Part shown: positions 25,301 through 33,294 of the stretch, piece by piece
How positions within the stretch are numbered: position 1 is the first letter of the stretch
How the letters are laid out: the number at the start of each line of letters is the position of its first letter
Assembly (NCBI GenBank): GCA_023382535.1
Contig: JAHDWA010000014.1
Location: 124,001-188,000, forward strand
Length of the DNA: 64,000 bases
Direction of reading: 5' to 3'
Origin: Anaerolineae bacterium
GTDB taxonomy: Bacteria; Chloroflexota; Anaerolineae; 4572-78; J111
Program-made: the position numbers and the translations under genes
The notes under the pieces: generated by a model
Seen by the model: the letters and a program-made list of their open reading frames with translations, nothing else
The model's database searches: none
What the model was told of the DNA's origin: nothing

Positions 25301-26521
25301 ATGGTGGAATATATAGAAACCGTAATCGTCGGAGGCGGGCAGGCTGGGCTGGCGACCAGTTATTATCTAACCCAACAAGGGCACGAACACATCGTGTTGG
25401 AGAAAGCAGCGCAAGCAGGCAGTGTCTGGCGCAATGAGCGGTGGGATTCCTTCACCCTGATTACGCCCAACTGGGCCTTCAGGATGCCTGGGGCAGAGTA
25501 CAGCGGCCCTGACCGTGATGGCTTTATGCGGCGCGAGGAGGTCGTGGCCTTCTTTGAACAGTACGCCGAACAATTCAGACTTCCCATCCAATACAACACG
25601 CGCGTGGTCTCGGTGGAGCCGCTGGATCATCAAGGCTACCGCGTTCAAACGGACGGGCGCACCTTCACCGCAAAGAACGTGGTCATGGCGACCGGCTTCT
25701 TTCAGCAGCCCAAGATACCCCAGTTTGCCGCGGATTTGTCACCCCGTCTCACCCAACTCCACAGCAGCGCCTATCGCAATCCCGAATCACTCCCAGCGGG
25801 TGCAGTGCTCGTTGTCGGCAGCGCGCAGTCAGGCTGCCAGATTGCCGAGGAACTCTACCAACATGGCCGGAAAGTTTTCCTGTGTACCGGCAGCGCCGGG
25901 CGAGTGCCCCGGCGCTATCGTGGCAAGGATATCATCGAGTGGCTGCATTTGAGCGGCTTCTTCGATCTAACGCCCGAACAGTTGCCACCCGGCATGTCTA
26001 AGTTTGAAGGCATCCCCCATGTTTCGGGTACAAACGGCGGGCATACGATTAACCTGCATCAATTCGCGCGTGACGGCGTGACTCTGCTCGGCCACCTGCG
26101 CGGTACAGCGAGCGACAAAGTCTGGTTTGCTCCTGACCTGCACGGGAACCTGGCCAAAGTAGACCGGTTTGAACTTGAGGTTTTGAAAATGATTGACGGT
26201 TACATCCAGGCGAAGGCTCTCGCCGCGTCGGCAGAAAATCTACCCCATCTGCGTGACGGTTACGAGCAACCTATTATTGAGGAAGTTGATTTGAAAGCAG
26301 CCGGCATCAACACCGTCATCTGGGCAATGGGTTACACCTTCGACTACCACCTGGTGAAGCTACCTATCCGTGATAGTGATGGCTTTCCCATCCAGGCGAG
26401 TGGGGTTACCAACTACGCAGGCTTATACTTCGTCGGCATCCCCTGGATGCCCTCAGAGAAATCGGGCTTCCTGATTGGGGTGGGCGACTCTGCCCAATAC
26501 ATCGCGTCCAATATCTTATAG
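25301..26521 (+). CDS. flavin-dependent monooxygenase (FMO-like, FAD/NAD(P)-binding)
   Basis: A 406-residue two-dinucleotide-binding flavoprotein. The FAD site is VIVGGGQAGLATSYYL at residues 8-23 and the NAD(P) site is VVGSAQSGCQIAEEL in the middle. The C-terminal YFVGIPWMPSEKSGFLIGVG is typical of FMO-like proteins. It may be closest to the MSMEG_0569-type flavoproteins or putative N-hydroxylating monooxygenases; the substrate is unknown. The start is the ATG at 25301, after AGGAAAGAG; a longer frame overlapping the previous gene is unlikely. It is the second gene of an operon with the ABM-fold protein. Confidence 0.88.
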   Translation: MVEYIETVIVGGGQAGLATSYYLTQQGHEHIVLEKAAQAGSVWRNERWDSFTLITPNWAFRMPGAEYSGPDRDGFMRREEVVAFFEQYAEQFRLPIQYNTRVVSVEPLDHQGYRVQTDGRTFTAKNVVMATGFFQQPKIPQFAADLSPRLTQLHSSAYRNPESLPAGAVLVVGSAQSGCQIAEELYQHGRKVFLCTGSAGRVPRRYRGKDIIEWLHLSGFFDLTPEQLPPGMSKFEGIPHVSGTNGGHTINLHQFARDGVTLLGHLRGTASDKVWFAPDLHGNLAKVDRFELEVLKMIDGYIQAKALAASAENLPHLRDGYEQPIIEEVDLKAAGINTVIWAMGYTFDYHLVKLPIRDSDGFPIQASGVTNYAGLYFVGIPWMPSEKSGFLIGVGDSAQYIASNIL

Positions 26522-26537
26522 GCAAAACAAATAAAAG

Positions 26538-27035
26538 TCATACAAAACTAAAAGAATCGCTGGTGTGGCGAGTTTTGACCGCTTTTGAGGGGGCAAGAAA
26601 AGTGCCTTCCGGCTCGGCCAGCCACTGCATGAGGATGCCCCAATTGGCCGGGCTTTGCTGGTACCCAGGTTGAAAATGACCAAATTGGTAAAGGTGGACG
26701 TGATAGGTTGCCGCCGGATCTGAATGTTTACTAAAGAAACGCCGCCCGGCCAGACCTTGCTCGCCGCGCGGCACGTAGCCCAGCTCGATCATTTTTCGAG
26801 TAAATTGGTCTATAAGCAATTCATCCTTGGAGAGTTCGGCCAGCAAGTCAATGTTGGCGATCTGGATGATGTCGCCCACTTCAACCCAAATCTCGATGAC
26901 CGGCTTAACCTTTATGTCTGAGCGGCTGATACTGCCCAGGTGATGAATGGCAACCAGTTCTATCCCAAAAACGGGGATCAGCTTACTGGCTTCGGTCCGA
27001 AAGAGGTGTTGGGGTGCAATGTCAAACTTTTGCAT
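26538..27035 (-). CDS. GrpB-like nucleotidyltransferase-fold protein (UPF0157), divergent
   Basis: A 165-residue protein resembling the GrpB/UPF0157 family, which has a nucleotidyltransferase fold. Recognisable segments are LVAIHHLGSISRSDIKVKPVIEIWVEV, corresponding to the usual HIGSTAVPGLxxKPIIDIxV, then ELGYVPRGEQGLAGRRFFSK and TYHVHLYQFG. The acidic residue of the PIID motif is Glu here instead of Asp and the HIGST motif is altered, so catalysis may differ. The start is the ATG at 27033-27035, with AGGAG seven bases upstream. It converges with the flavin monooxygenase, only 16 bases apart. Confidence 0.75.
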   Translation of the reverse strand: MQKFDIAPQHLFRTEASKLIPVFGIELVAIHHLGSISRSDIKVKPVIEIWVEVGDIIQIANIDLLAELSKDELLIDQFTRKMIELGYVPRGEQGLAGRRFFSKHSDPAATYHVHLYQFGHFQPGYQQSPANWGILMQWLAEPEGTFLAPSKAVKTRHTSDSFSFV

Positions 27036-27124
27036 CGGATATCTCCTTAAAAATAGGATCAGTCTCAAGGTCAGGTTCAGGCAGCAGTTTTCATTAGACT
27101 CTATCGGGAATAAGACGAAAGCCA

Positions 27125-27205
27125 GGTGACAGGCACTTCTGACGCTAAAAGTAGGTATATCTGGCTCAAAACGGTCTGATTTAAGCTGGATAAGTGTCTG
27201 TCACC
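27125..27205. repeat. inverted-repeat element, copy 2 (81 bp)
   Basis: GGTGACAGGCACTT (27125-27138) is the inverted repeat of AAGTGTCTGTCACC (27192-27205) with one mismatch. The interior is more diverged than in copies 1 and 3, but the right end read in reverse keeps CACTTATC followed by a GCT-containing stretch as they do. Confidence 0.8.
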
Positions 27206-27248
27206 TTAATCCCAATAGGGTGGCAGGCTAAAGGCTGGTGCTGGCTCC

Positions 27249-27608
27249 TTAATTAAGGTGGGTGTTCATATGGCGCAGCCGGTCAGCCATGACCCGCATG
27301 ACCTGGATTGAAAAGAACGGAATCTGGTGCACAAAAATGTTGAAACGATTCTCATCCAGAGGTACAAGCTGGCAGTCAGTTTTGGCAATAGCGGTAGCGC
27401 TGCGTGGGGTGTGGTCAATCAGGGCCATCTCTCCCACGACGCCCCCCGGCCCAACCGTTTCGACATGCTGGCCGTGAATAAAGATGTCCACTTCTCCTTC
27501 TTTGACTACATACATCAGATCACCCGGCTGCCCTTCCTGAAAAATGATGTGACCTGCCGGAAATGACTCAAATTGTTGATAATTTTTAAAGAAATTCACC
27601 ATAGCCAT
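27249..27608 (-). CDS. single-domain cyclic-nucleotide-binding (CNB/Crp-like) protein
   Basis: A 119-residue protein consisting of a CNB domain: FPAGHIIFQEGQPGDLMYVV, then the phosphate-binding-cassette-like VGEMALIDHTPRSATAIA, with Arg in PRSA. There is no helix-turn-helix after it, so it is not a transcription factor by itself. It may sense cAMP or cGMP or bind a partner. GAGGGAGA precedes the ATG at 27608. It has no operon partner: the next gene downstream on this strand (26538-27035) is more than 200 bases away, beyond an inverted-repeat element. Confidence 0.85.
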   Translation of the reverse strand: MAMVNFFKNYQQFESFPAGHIIFQEGQPGDLMYVVKEGEVDIFIHGQHVETVGPGGVVGEMALIDHTPRSATAIAKTDCQLVPLDENRFNIFVHQIPFFSIQVMRVMADRLRHMNTHLN

Positions 27609-27744
27609 GGTCGTTCTCCCTCAATTCACCGGGACTACCTACCCAAAGGAAAATTGCCGCTTGCCATCAAATTTTTGGCGGCTATCTATAATTTAACCGG
27701 TGATTGTCTGGAAATCGTTACGAAAAGCGTTACGGGGTGAAACA

Positions 27745-27781
27745 AAAGACCCCCGGTTTTGCCGCAAAACCGGGGGTCTTT
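27745..27781 (-). terminator. rho-independent terminator
   Basis: A perfect 16-bp stem: AAAGACCCCCGGTTTT (27745-27760) with its complement at 27766-27781, loop of 5 bases. On the minus strand the stem is followed by TTTTGTTT. It lies 21 bases past the stop of the lipoprotein gene at 27802. Confidence 0.9.
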
Positions 27782-27801
27782 GCTAGAGTTGGCTTGTGGG
27801 A

Positions 27802-29700
27802 TCAATACATTTGGAGCGGTAAGGCGCCGCCTGGTCCGCCGGCCAAGGCCCAGGTTTCATCCTGGCCCACTGTGATTTTATCGCTCAGCGGCGTTTCACC
27901 GGGCAGGGTCAAGGTAAAGACATGCTCGCCGGGCGGTACATCTACAAATGGGACGCCCTCCATCGAGGTTTGGCCAGGGTTCTGCACTTCCACCTTGATT
28001 TCTTTTTGATCAATATTGAAGACGATCTGGCCATCCGTAAAGTTGCCGAAGTAAATCCGGGCCTGCCCCGAAGGCGGGAGAATCCCGTCTTTTTTGGCTG
28101 CAGCGATCATTTTGACGGTCAGATTAATGTCGGTGCCGCCGGAGCTATTTTTGGTCAGCCGCAAGTCCAACTGACCGTCCGGGTTCTCGTACAGTTGGGT
28201 CGCTTGATCGTCGGTTGCGCCGACGGTGCTGGGCAGGGCCAGCCACCCTCGGGCCGACAACTCGCGGTTGTAGAACTCAAACAATGCTTTGACCGGGGAC
28301 GGGGAAGTAACATAAAGGGAGCGGCGGTAGGGGCTGTTTTCATCCGAGAAATTTTCATAATTGTCCGGAACCGGCAAGCCATCTTTATCTTCGGCCACCA
28401 ACTCGCCGGCATCAGCAGGGGGTGAGCTTTCGTCCGTCTCGCTTACATTCGAGTCTGTGCCGGGTGCTGCGGCCATTTCACCACTCACACTCAAGATGAC
28501 ATCGGTATCCTGGCCGGCGCCAAGATTCATGATCGTCAGCGATAGCGAAGCGTCGCCCTGGGCAAACTCCAACGCGGCCAGGCTGGGCGAAACCAAAGCT
28601 ATTGTTTCATCTTCAGTCCACCCCTGGACCGGGAGAGCCTGGCGGTAAAATTCGACCAGCTTGTTGATATTTGAGGGGCTGTTAAAGGTAATTTCCTGGA
28701 AGTCGCTATCATAGACCACTTCCTGGGCATCGCTCGGCAGGGGCAACTGTTCAAGGCCGGAACCGCCGGTTTCGACCGGTTCTGCTTCTTCGGTCGCTGC
28801 CGGTTCAGTGTCTTCGGTTGCCTCCGGGGTGGGTGTTTCCGGGTTAGCCAGCGCGGCGATTTCCTCGCTGCCCAGCGGCTGGAGAACAACTTGGGTCAGG
28901 CCATCACCGGCAGGAGTCAATTCCAGCCACAAGGCCATCTCTTTACCGGCAAAAAGCAGTTGGGCCTTCTCCGCCTCGATCACACTTCGGTCGGCAACTT
29001 CCTCCCACTCCGGCGCGACCAGTTGCTCCCGGTAAAAAGCGATAACGGCGTTAAAATCAGACGGGGTCGTGTAGCCCAGGTATAATTGCGAGTCGCTGAA
29101 CTCGATGTTACGTGCATCCGCCAGCGCCGGCAGGTCAGCTAGGAGGGGGATGGGCGCATACTGGACACTGGTTTTATTGTCCTGGGCCGGGGCTACGGTG
29201 ATAAAAACTGACAACCCCTGGCCGTCTTTTTTGAATGTCATTTGCTTCATCGTGGGGTCATCAGCCATGGCCGTATTGGGTTGGGTATACTCCTGCCAGC
29301 CGAGCGCTCCTAATTCCCGGCGAGAAAAATCGGCCACGGCGGCCACTTCAGCCGGGGTCACATAGATGGTGGTCGCTTTGTCCTCGTAAATGACTTCCGC
29401 ATCGGCAAAGCGGGGCAGCGTGCGCATGTCCAGTTCACCATCCGGTGACTCAACCCTGGATTCGGCGCGCTGCTCGGCGGTTGGCTCGACGGCCGCCACC
29501 GTCGGTGCGACTGTAGCTGTCGGTGCAGGTGTAGCCGTTGGCTCCGGTTCAGCCGGGGCCGCGCTAGGCGGGGGAACAGGGGTGGACGTTGCGGCGGGGG
29601 TGACGCTCTGGCTCTCGCTTTGACCCCCACAGCCGGACAGGACTATGACAAGAACCGACATGAAAAACGGAATGACCCACTTGAAATTCTGGTGCTGCAT
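27802..29700 (-). CDS. repeat-domain lipoprotein with C-terminal PEGA-like domain
   Basis: A 632-residue exported lipoprotein. The lipobox LSGC gives lipidated Cys24, followed by a Ser/Thr/Pro/Glu tether to about 90. I see four related segments of roughly 95 residues separated by Glu/Thr-rich linkers. Each has an LP-x-DA or LPVPDN start, a YxTxS or FNSPS step, then F-Y-R-x-x-L-x-x-x-GW and a beta-rich end with LxLxL and GxxTxVxL. The C-terminal 95 residues resemble a PEGA-type beta-sandwich (GVPFVDVPPGEHVFTLTLPG). I do not recognise the repeated domain; a surface scaffold or ligand-binding role is possible. GGAGGAG before the ATG is a strong ribosome-binding site. Confidence 0.82.
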   Translation of the reverse strand: MQHQNFKWVIPFFMSVLVIVLSGCGGQSESQSVTPAATSTPVPPPSAAPAEPEPTATPAPTATVAPTVAAVEPTAEQRAESRVESPDGELDMRTLPRFADAEVIYEDKATTIYVTPAEVAAVADFSRRELGALGWQEYTQPNTAMADDPTMKQMTFKKDGQGLSVFITVAPAQDNKTSVQYAPIPLLADLPALADARNIEFSDSQLYLGYTTPSDFNAVIAFYREQLVAPEWEEVADRSVIEAEKAQLLFAGKEMALWLELTPAGDGLTQVVLQPLGSEEIAALANPETPTPEATEDTEPAATEEAEPVETGGSGLEQLPLPSDAQEVVYDSDFQEITFNSPSNINKLVEFYRQALPVQGWTEDETIALVSPSLAALEFAQGDASLSLTIMNLGAGQDTDVILSVSGEMAAAPGTDSNVSETDESSPPADAGELVAEDKDGLPVPDNYENFSDENSPYRRSLYVTSPSPVKALFEFYNRELSARGWLALPSTVGATDDQATQLYENPDGQLDLRLTKNSSGGTDINLTVKMIAAAKKDGILPPSGQARIYFGNFTDGQIVFNIDQKEIKVEVQNPGQTSMEGVPFVDVPPGEHVFTLTLPGETPLSDKITVGQDETWALAGGPGGALPLQMY

Positions 29701-29827
29701 GAAATCTCCTCCTGGTTACTGGTTTAGAATATTAGATTTTACTTAAGGGCTTGGCCTAAAGCCTATCACGACAGCGGAACTTTGCCAATAGGCGTAATGT
29801 CCCCCCTATAACAACAGGTTGCGGAGA

Positions 29828-30979
29828 CTATCCCACCAGCCGCCGCCGGGCCTCTTCCAGGGTGTCGAGCTGCTTGGGAAAAGCAAAGCGGACCAGGCCC
29901 CGGCTGAGGCTGGGATCACCCCGGTAAAAACTGCTGCCCGGCACTACGGCGACCCGCTTGGTGGTGGTCAGCCACTCGGCAAAGGCCATCTCATCCATCT
30001 CCGGCTGGAGGGCTGAATAATCGGCCATCACGTAATAGGATCCCTCCGGCGGGACCGCGTGAAAGCCGGCCTCTTCCAACACGGCCATCATCTTGTCCCG
30101 GCGAACGTGGTAGGCCCGGGTCATCTCGGCGTAGTAATTGTCAGGCAGGGTCAAGGCGGTGACGGCGGCCTCTTGCAGGGGAGTTGGGGCGCAGATGGTC
30201 AGAAAGTCATGCACGGTGCGCAGCGACTTTGACAGCTCCGCCGGGGCAATCGCCCAGGCGACGCGCCAGCCGGTGACGGCGTAAGTTTTGGTCAGGCCGG
30301 AGGTGGTGATGGTCCGTCCGGCCATGCCGGGTAACGTAGCGATCGGGATGTGCTGGCGGCCATCGTACAGAATTTTTTCGTAAATCTCGTCGGTGATGGC
30401 GAGGGTATCGTACTGCTGGCACAGGCCGGCAATCAGTTGCAGAGTCTCCCGGCTGAAGACCCGCCCGCTGGGGTTATGGGGTGTATTGAAAATGATGGCT
30501 TTGGGCTTTTGGGAAAACGCCGCGCGCAGTTCCGCTTCGTCGAGCGTGAAGAGGGGCGGTTTCATGCTGACAAAAATCGGCTCAGCCCCGGCAAAGCGCA
30601 CCCCGGCCACGTAATTTTCGTGGGACGGGTCAATGATGATGACCTTCTCCCCCGGATTAATTGTGCCGAGCAGGGCGGCGATAATCGCCTCGGTCACCCC
30701 GCAGGTGACGGTCACGTCGGTATCCGGGTTGATGCTCATACCGTACCAGCGCCCGTAGGTTTCGGCAATCTGCGCCCGTAAGCGGGCCGATCCCCACGTG
30801 ATCGCATACTGGTTGTGGCCACCCTGGATTGAATGAACGGCCGCGTTCAAAAGCGCGGGCGGCGGGTCAAAATCCGGGAAACCCTGCGATAGATTAACCG
30901 CGCCGTGCTTGATCGCCAGGCGGGTCATATCGCGGATGACCGACTCGGTCAGGGTAGATAAGCGTTGGGCTGGGATCAT
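29828..30979 (-). CDS. PLP-dependent aminotransferase, class I/II (kynurenine/methionine aminotransferase-like)
   Basis: A 383-residue fold-type I enzyme. The catalytic lysine is Lys231 in TTSGLTKTYAVTGWRV; NTPHNPSGRVF binds the cofactor and substrate, and YDTLAITDEIYEK carries the Asp that contacts the pyridine nitrogen. The N-terminal NLSQGFPDFDPP is typical of the kynurenine/glutamine transaminase-like branch. It converts an amino acid to its 2-oxo acid; which one is not decidable. The start overlaps the stop of the GNAT gene (ATGA), so the two are coupled. Confidence 0.92.
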   Translation of the reverse strand: MIPAQRLSTLTESVIRDMTRLAIKHGAVNLSQGFPDFDPPPALLNAAVHSIQGGHNQYAITWGSARLRAQIAETYGRWYGMSINPDTDVTVTCGVTEAIIAALLGTINPGEKVIIIDPSHENYVAGVRFAGAEPIFVSMKPPLFTLDEAELRAAFSQKPKAIIFNTPHNPSGRVFSRETLQLIAGLCQQYDTLAITDEIYEKILYDGRQHIPIATLPGMAGRTITTSGLTKTYAVTGWRVAWAIAPAELSKSLRTVHDFLTICAPTPLQEAAVTALTLPDNYYAEMTRAYHVRRDKMMAVLEEAGFHAVPPEGSYYVMADYSALQPEMDEMAFAEWLTTTKRVAVVPGSSFYRGDPSLSRGLVRFAFPKQLDTLEEARRRLVG

Positions 30980-31470
30980 AGATTTAATTCCTTTCGTCGT
31001 AACGATACCTTCCGTCCATCCGGCGTATCCATCACCCCAACTTCGACAAACCCGTTCTTGGTATGAAAATTGAGCGAGATCGGGTTAGGCGGCTCCAAAT
31101 TAACCTCACAGACGAGGCTGGTCAGTGTGGCTTGCCGGGCAAACTGTTCTATGAATTGGTAGAAATGTGAGCCAACCCGCGCTCGCCGGACAGTCGGGGC
31201 AATGGCAATCTGGTCAATGTACAGAAAATTAGCATAGCGGGTCTGAAACCACAAAAACTCGTCGCCGTCGTAGCTGTTTTTGTCCGTGTAGGCAATCACA
31301 TAGCCGGCCACTTGAGCGTCCACTTCGGCCACGTAGAAAAAAGGCGCAGTTGCCAGCACGGCCGTCAACTCTTCAAGGGCCAGCCGGACCACGCCGGGTA
31401 TCCCGGCGGCATTGATGGCCAGGATCGCCTCAAAATCACTTGTCTGAACGGGCCGGAAAGTCAGGCTCAC
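30976..31470 (-). CDS. GNAT-family N-acetyltransferase
   Basis: About 164 residues from the GTG at 31470, which follows AAGGGGGG; an upstream ATG at 31548 would add 26 unlikely residues. The acetyl-CoA-binding motif is IDQIAIAPTVRRARVGSHFYQFI, where R-x-x-R-x-G replaces the usual R-x-x-G-x-G/A. NFHTKNGFVEVG is the typical C-terminal motif. It overlaps the aminotransferase by four bases. The substrate is unknown; coupling suggests an amino compound related to the transaminase reaction. Confidence 0.87.
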   Translation of the reverse strand: MSLTFRPVQTSDFEAILAINAAGIPGVVRLALEELTAVLATAPFFYVAEVDAQVAGYVIAYTDKNSYDGDEFLWFQTRYANFLYIDQIAIAPTVRRARVGSHFYQFIEQFARQATLTSLVCEVNLEPPNPISLNFHTKNGFVEVGVMDTPDGRKVSLRRKELNL

Positions 31471-31558
31471 TGGTCCCCCCCTTGTTTCAGAAGCCCCTCT
31501 AGCGTAATACGTAGGGTGTGGTACGAGGATAGACGGAATACGCACCACGCACTACGCT

Positions 31559-32437
31559 TCACGTTTCACTGTTCACCCTCAGCCACTCATACATCAGCGT
31601 CCCCCCGGCGACAGAGACGTTCAGGCTTTCGGCGTGGCCGCGCAGGGGCAGGCGGACATACGCGTGCAGATGAGGTCGCAGTTCCAGGCTAAGGCCGCGC
31701 GCCTCGTTGCCCAGAACCAGGGCGACCGGCCCGGCCAGGACGTCACCCGGCCAGGGCAGCTCACCCTGCCGTCCATCCGCCCCAACCAGCCGATACCCCG
31801 TCTTGGCCAGTTGGGCCATCGCCTCTGGCCCATTTTTGGTCCGGGCAAAAGGCATGGTAAACAGCGAGCCCATCGTTCCCCGCACTGTTTTGGGATCGAA
31901 GGGGTCCACGCACGGTTCGAGCAGGATGACGCCCCGTACTCCGACTGCATCCGCGGTGCGAATGAGCGTGCCCAGGTTGCCAGGGTCCTGGAGGTTGTCG
32001 AGAACAAGCAGCAAGGCTGAGGCGGAGGCTAAGCTTGAGGAAGATTGGAAGGTTGGAGGGTTGGCAGGGACAGTTTGCACCAGTTCCTCTAAGGAGTGTT
32101 CCAAACTGCTTAAAGCAAAGGTGGCGGCCAATCCCTGCGAGACATCCCGCTCGGAGAGAGAGTCCAGCACGTGGGGGGCGACGGGGATGACTTCGGCCCC
32201 GGCTTGGCTGAGCTGGGCCAGCAGGCGCGGCGCGGTTTCGCCGGTGAAGAGCGCTTCGCTGTAAAAGAGTTCGAGCGGCTTGACCCTGGCTCGACCCTGC
32301 GGCATACCCATCACCTCCACAGCCAGGCTGAGTAGTTGCAGCCCTTCCACCAGGAAGCGGTTTTGCTGCCGCCGGTATTTGCGCTCGGCCAGCTTGCGGG
32401 CTTCGACGATGCGCGGGTTTTTGGTGGAGGTGATCAT
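31559..32437 (-). CDS. TrmH/SpoU-family RNA 2'-O-methyltransferase
   Basis: A 292-residue SPOUT methyltransferase. The three SpoU motifs are present: motif 1 LVLDNLQDPGNLGTLIRTADA, motif 2 PVALVLGNEARGLSLEL, and motif 3 RLPLRGHAESLNVSVAGGTLMY. The N-terminal 100 residues resemble the SpoU substrate-binding domain (ARKLAERKYRRQQNRFLVEG). It uses SAM to methylate ribose in rRNA or tRNA; without the substrate domain being decisive it could be RlmB- or TsnR-like. It is on the same strand as the downstream aminotransferase operon but not overlapping. Confidence 0.92.
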   Translation of the reverse strand: MITSTKNPRIVEARKLAERKYRRQQNRFLVEGLQLLSLAVEVMGMPQGRARVKPLELFYSEALFTGETAPRLLAQLSQAGAEVIPVAPHVLDSLSERDVSQGLAATFALSSLEHSLEELVQTVPANPPTFQSSSSLASASALLLVLDNLQDPGNLGTLIRTADAVGVRGVILLEPCVDPFDPKTVRGTMGSLFTMPFARTKNGPEAMAQLAKTGYRLVGADGRQGELPWPGDVLAGPVALVLGNEARGLSLELRPHLHAYVRLPLRGHAESLNVSVAGGTLMYEWLRVNSET

Positions 32438-32454
32438 AGGAGAAGCGTAACCGC

Positions 32455-32940
32455 TTACTCATCCGCTTGGTGCAAGACGGCATCAACTACGGTTTGGCTT
32501 AGACTGAAACCTCGTTGCTGCAATTGTTCAAGTTCGGGGCGGATAATTGGGATCAGACCAATCTGCTTGGCTTTAAGCAAAATTCCAAGAGTGCCAATTT
32601 TGTTTAATCCTAACTCAGACAACTTTCGGCGTCCCTTCTTTTCGTCCATTAGTACCCAATTTGCGCCAATCTCACGAGCCAGCACTATAGTTTCTGCTTC
32701 ACCTAAATCTAATTCGTCCAGCAATACTTCGACAGCTAGACGATCTTTAACTGCAACTGTCTCGATCCAGGAAGCCGTAGACACTTCGAGTTTGGCTCCA
32801 CCTACCTCTCGTCCAGCAATCACAGCTTCATCATAGACAGCTTGGGCAATATAGATTTTCCCGAACAGTTTATGAAGTAGCTCAAAGCGTTGAATACTCG
32901 CCAGTCCAATTAGTGGGGTTGTATTGGAGACAATAATCAT
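32455..32940 (-). CDS. DUF3368 PIN-like toxin of a UPF0175/DUF3368 pair
   Basis: A 161-residue PIN-type nuclease family protein. It begins IIVSNTTPLIGLASIQRFELL, the usual DUF3368 start with Asn where PIN domains have Asp; acidic residues follow in LDLGEAETIVLAREIGANWVLMDEKKGRR. Such proteins are predicted RNases held inactive by a small partner. The start overlaps the stop of the UPF0175 gene by four bases, the standard antitoxin-first arrangement. Only 17 bases separate it from the TrmH-type gene. Confidence 0.87.
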   Translation of the reverse strand: MIIVSNTTPLIGLASIQRFELLHKLFGKIYIAQAVYDEAVIAGREVGGAKLEVSTASWIETVAVKDRLAVEVLLDELDLGEAETIVLAREIGANWVLMDEKKGRRKLSELGLNKIGTLGILLKAKQIGLIPIIRPELEQLQQRGFSLSQTVVDAVLHQADE

Positions 32941-33218
32941 TCGTCTCTCTGCACTGGCAAGTTAACAACGGCGGCAAATTCATCGGCCAATTCATCTTTA
33001 GAATAATCAATGTAGGCAATGCCTCGCGCCCGAAGTAAGGCCAGAAAATCAACCCGGCTCAAATTCAGGAGTCGAGCTGCTTTGCCTGACGAAATACGCT
33101 CTTCGGTGAACAATGATAACACCAACCATTCTGTAACCCGCCGCTGCACTTCTTCTCGGTCAATGCCGAGTTGCAGCAACGGAGTAGGAACACGGATTTC
33201 AACAGTAGTTTCGGACAT
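32937..33218 (-). CDS. UPF0175-family antitoxin
   Basis: A 93-residue protein with the UPF0175 core FTEERISSGKAARLLNLSRVDFLALLRARGI, a helix-turn-helix-like segment typical of antitoxins paired with DUF3368. AAAGGAG precedes the ATG. It is the first gene of the pair and probably binds both the toxin and their promoter. Confidence 0.87.
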   Translation of the reverse strand: MSETTVEIRVPTPLLQLGIDREEVQRRVTEWLVLSLFTEERISSGKAARLLNLSRVDFLALLRARGIAYIDYSKDELADEFAAVVNLPVQRDE

Positions 33219-33294
33219 TAATGCTCCTTTGGTAGTCTGCCCTTCTTTACAAATTTTGGTCCTCAGTGAACAACAAGTGGAGGCTACTCACCCT

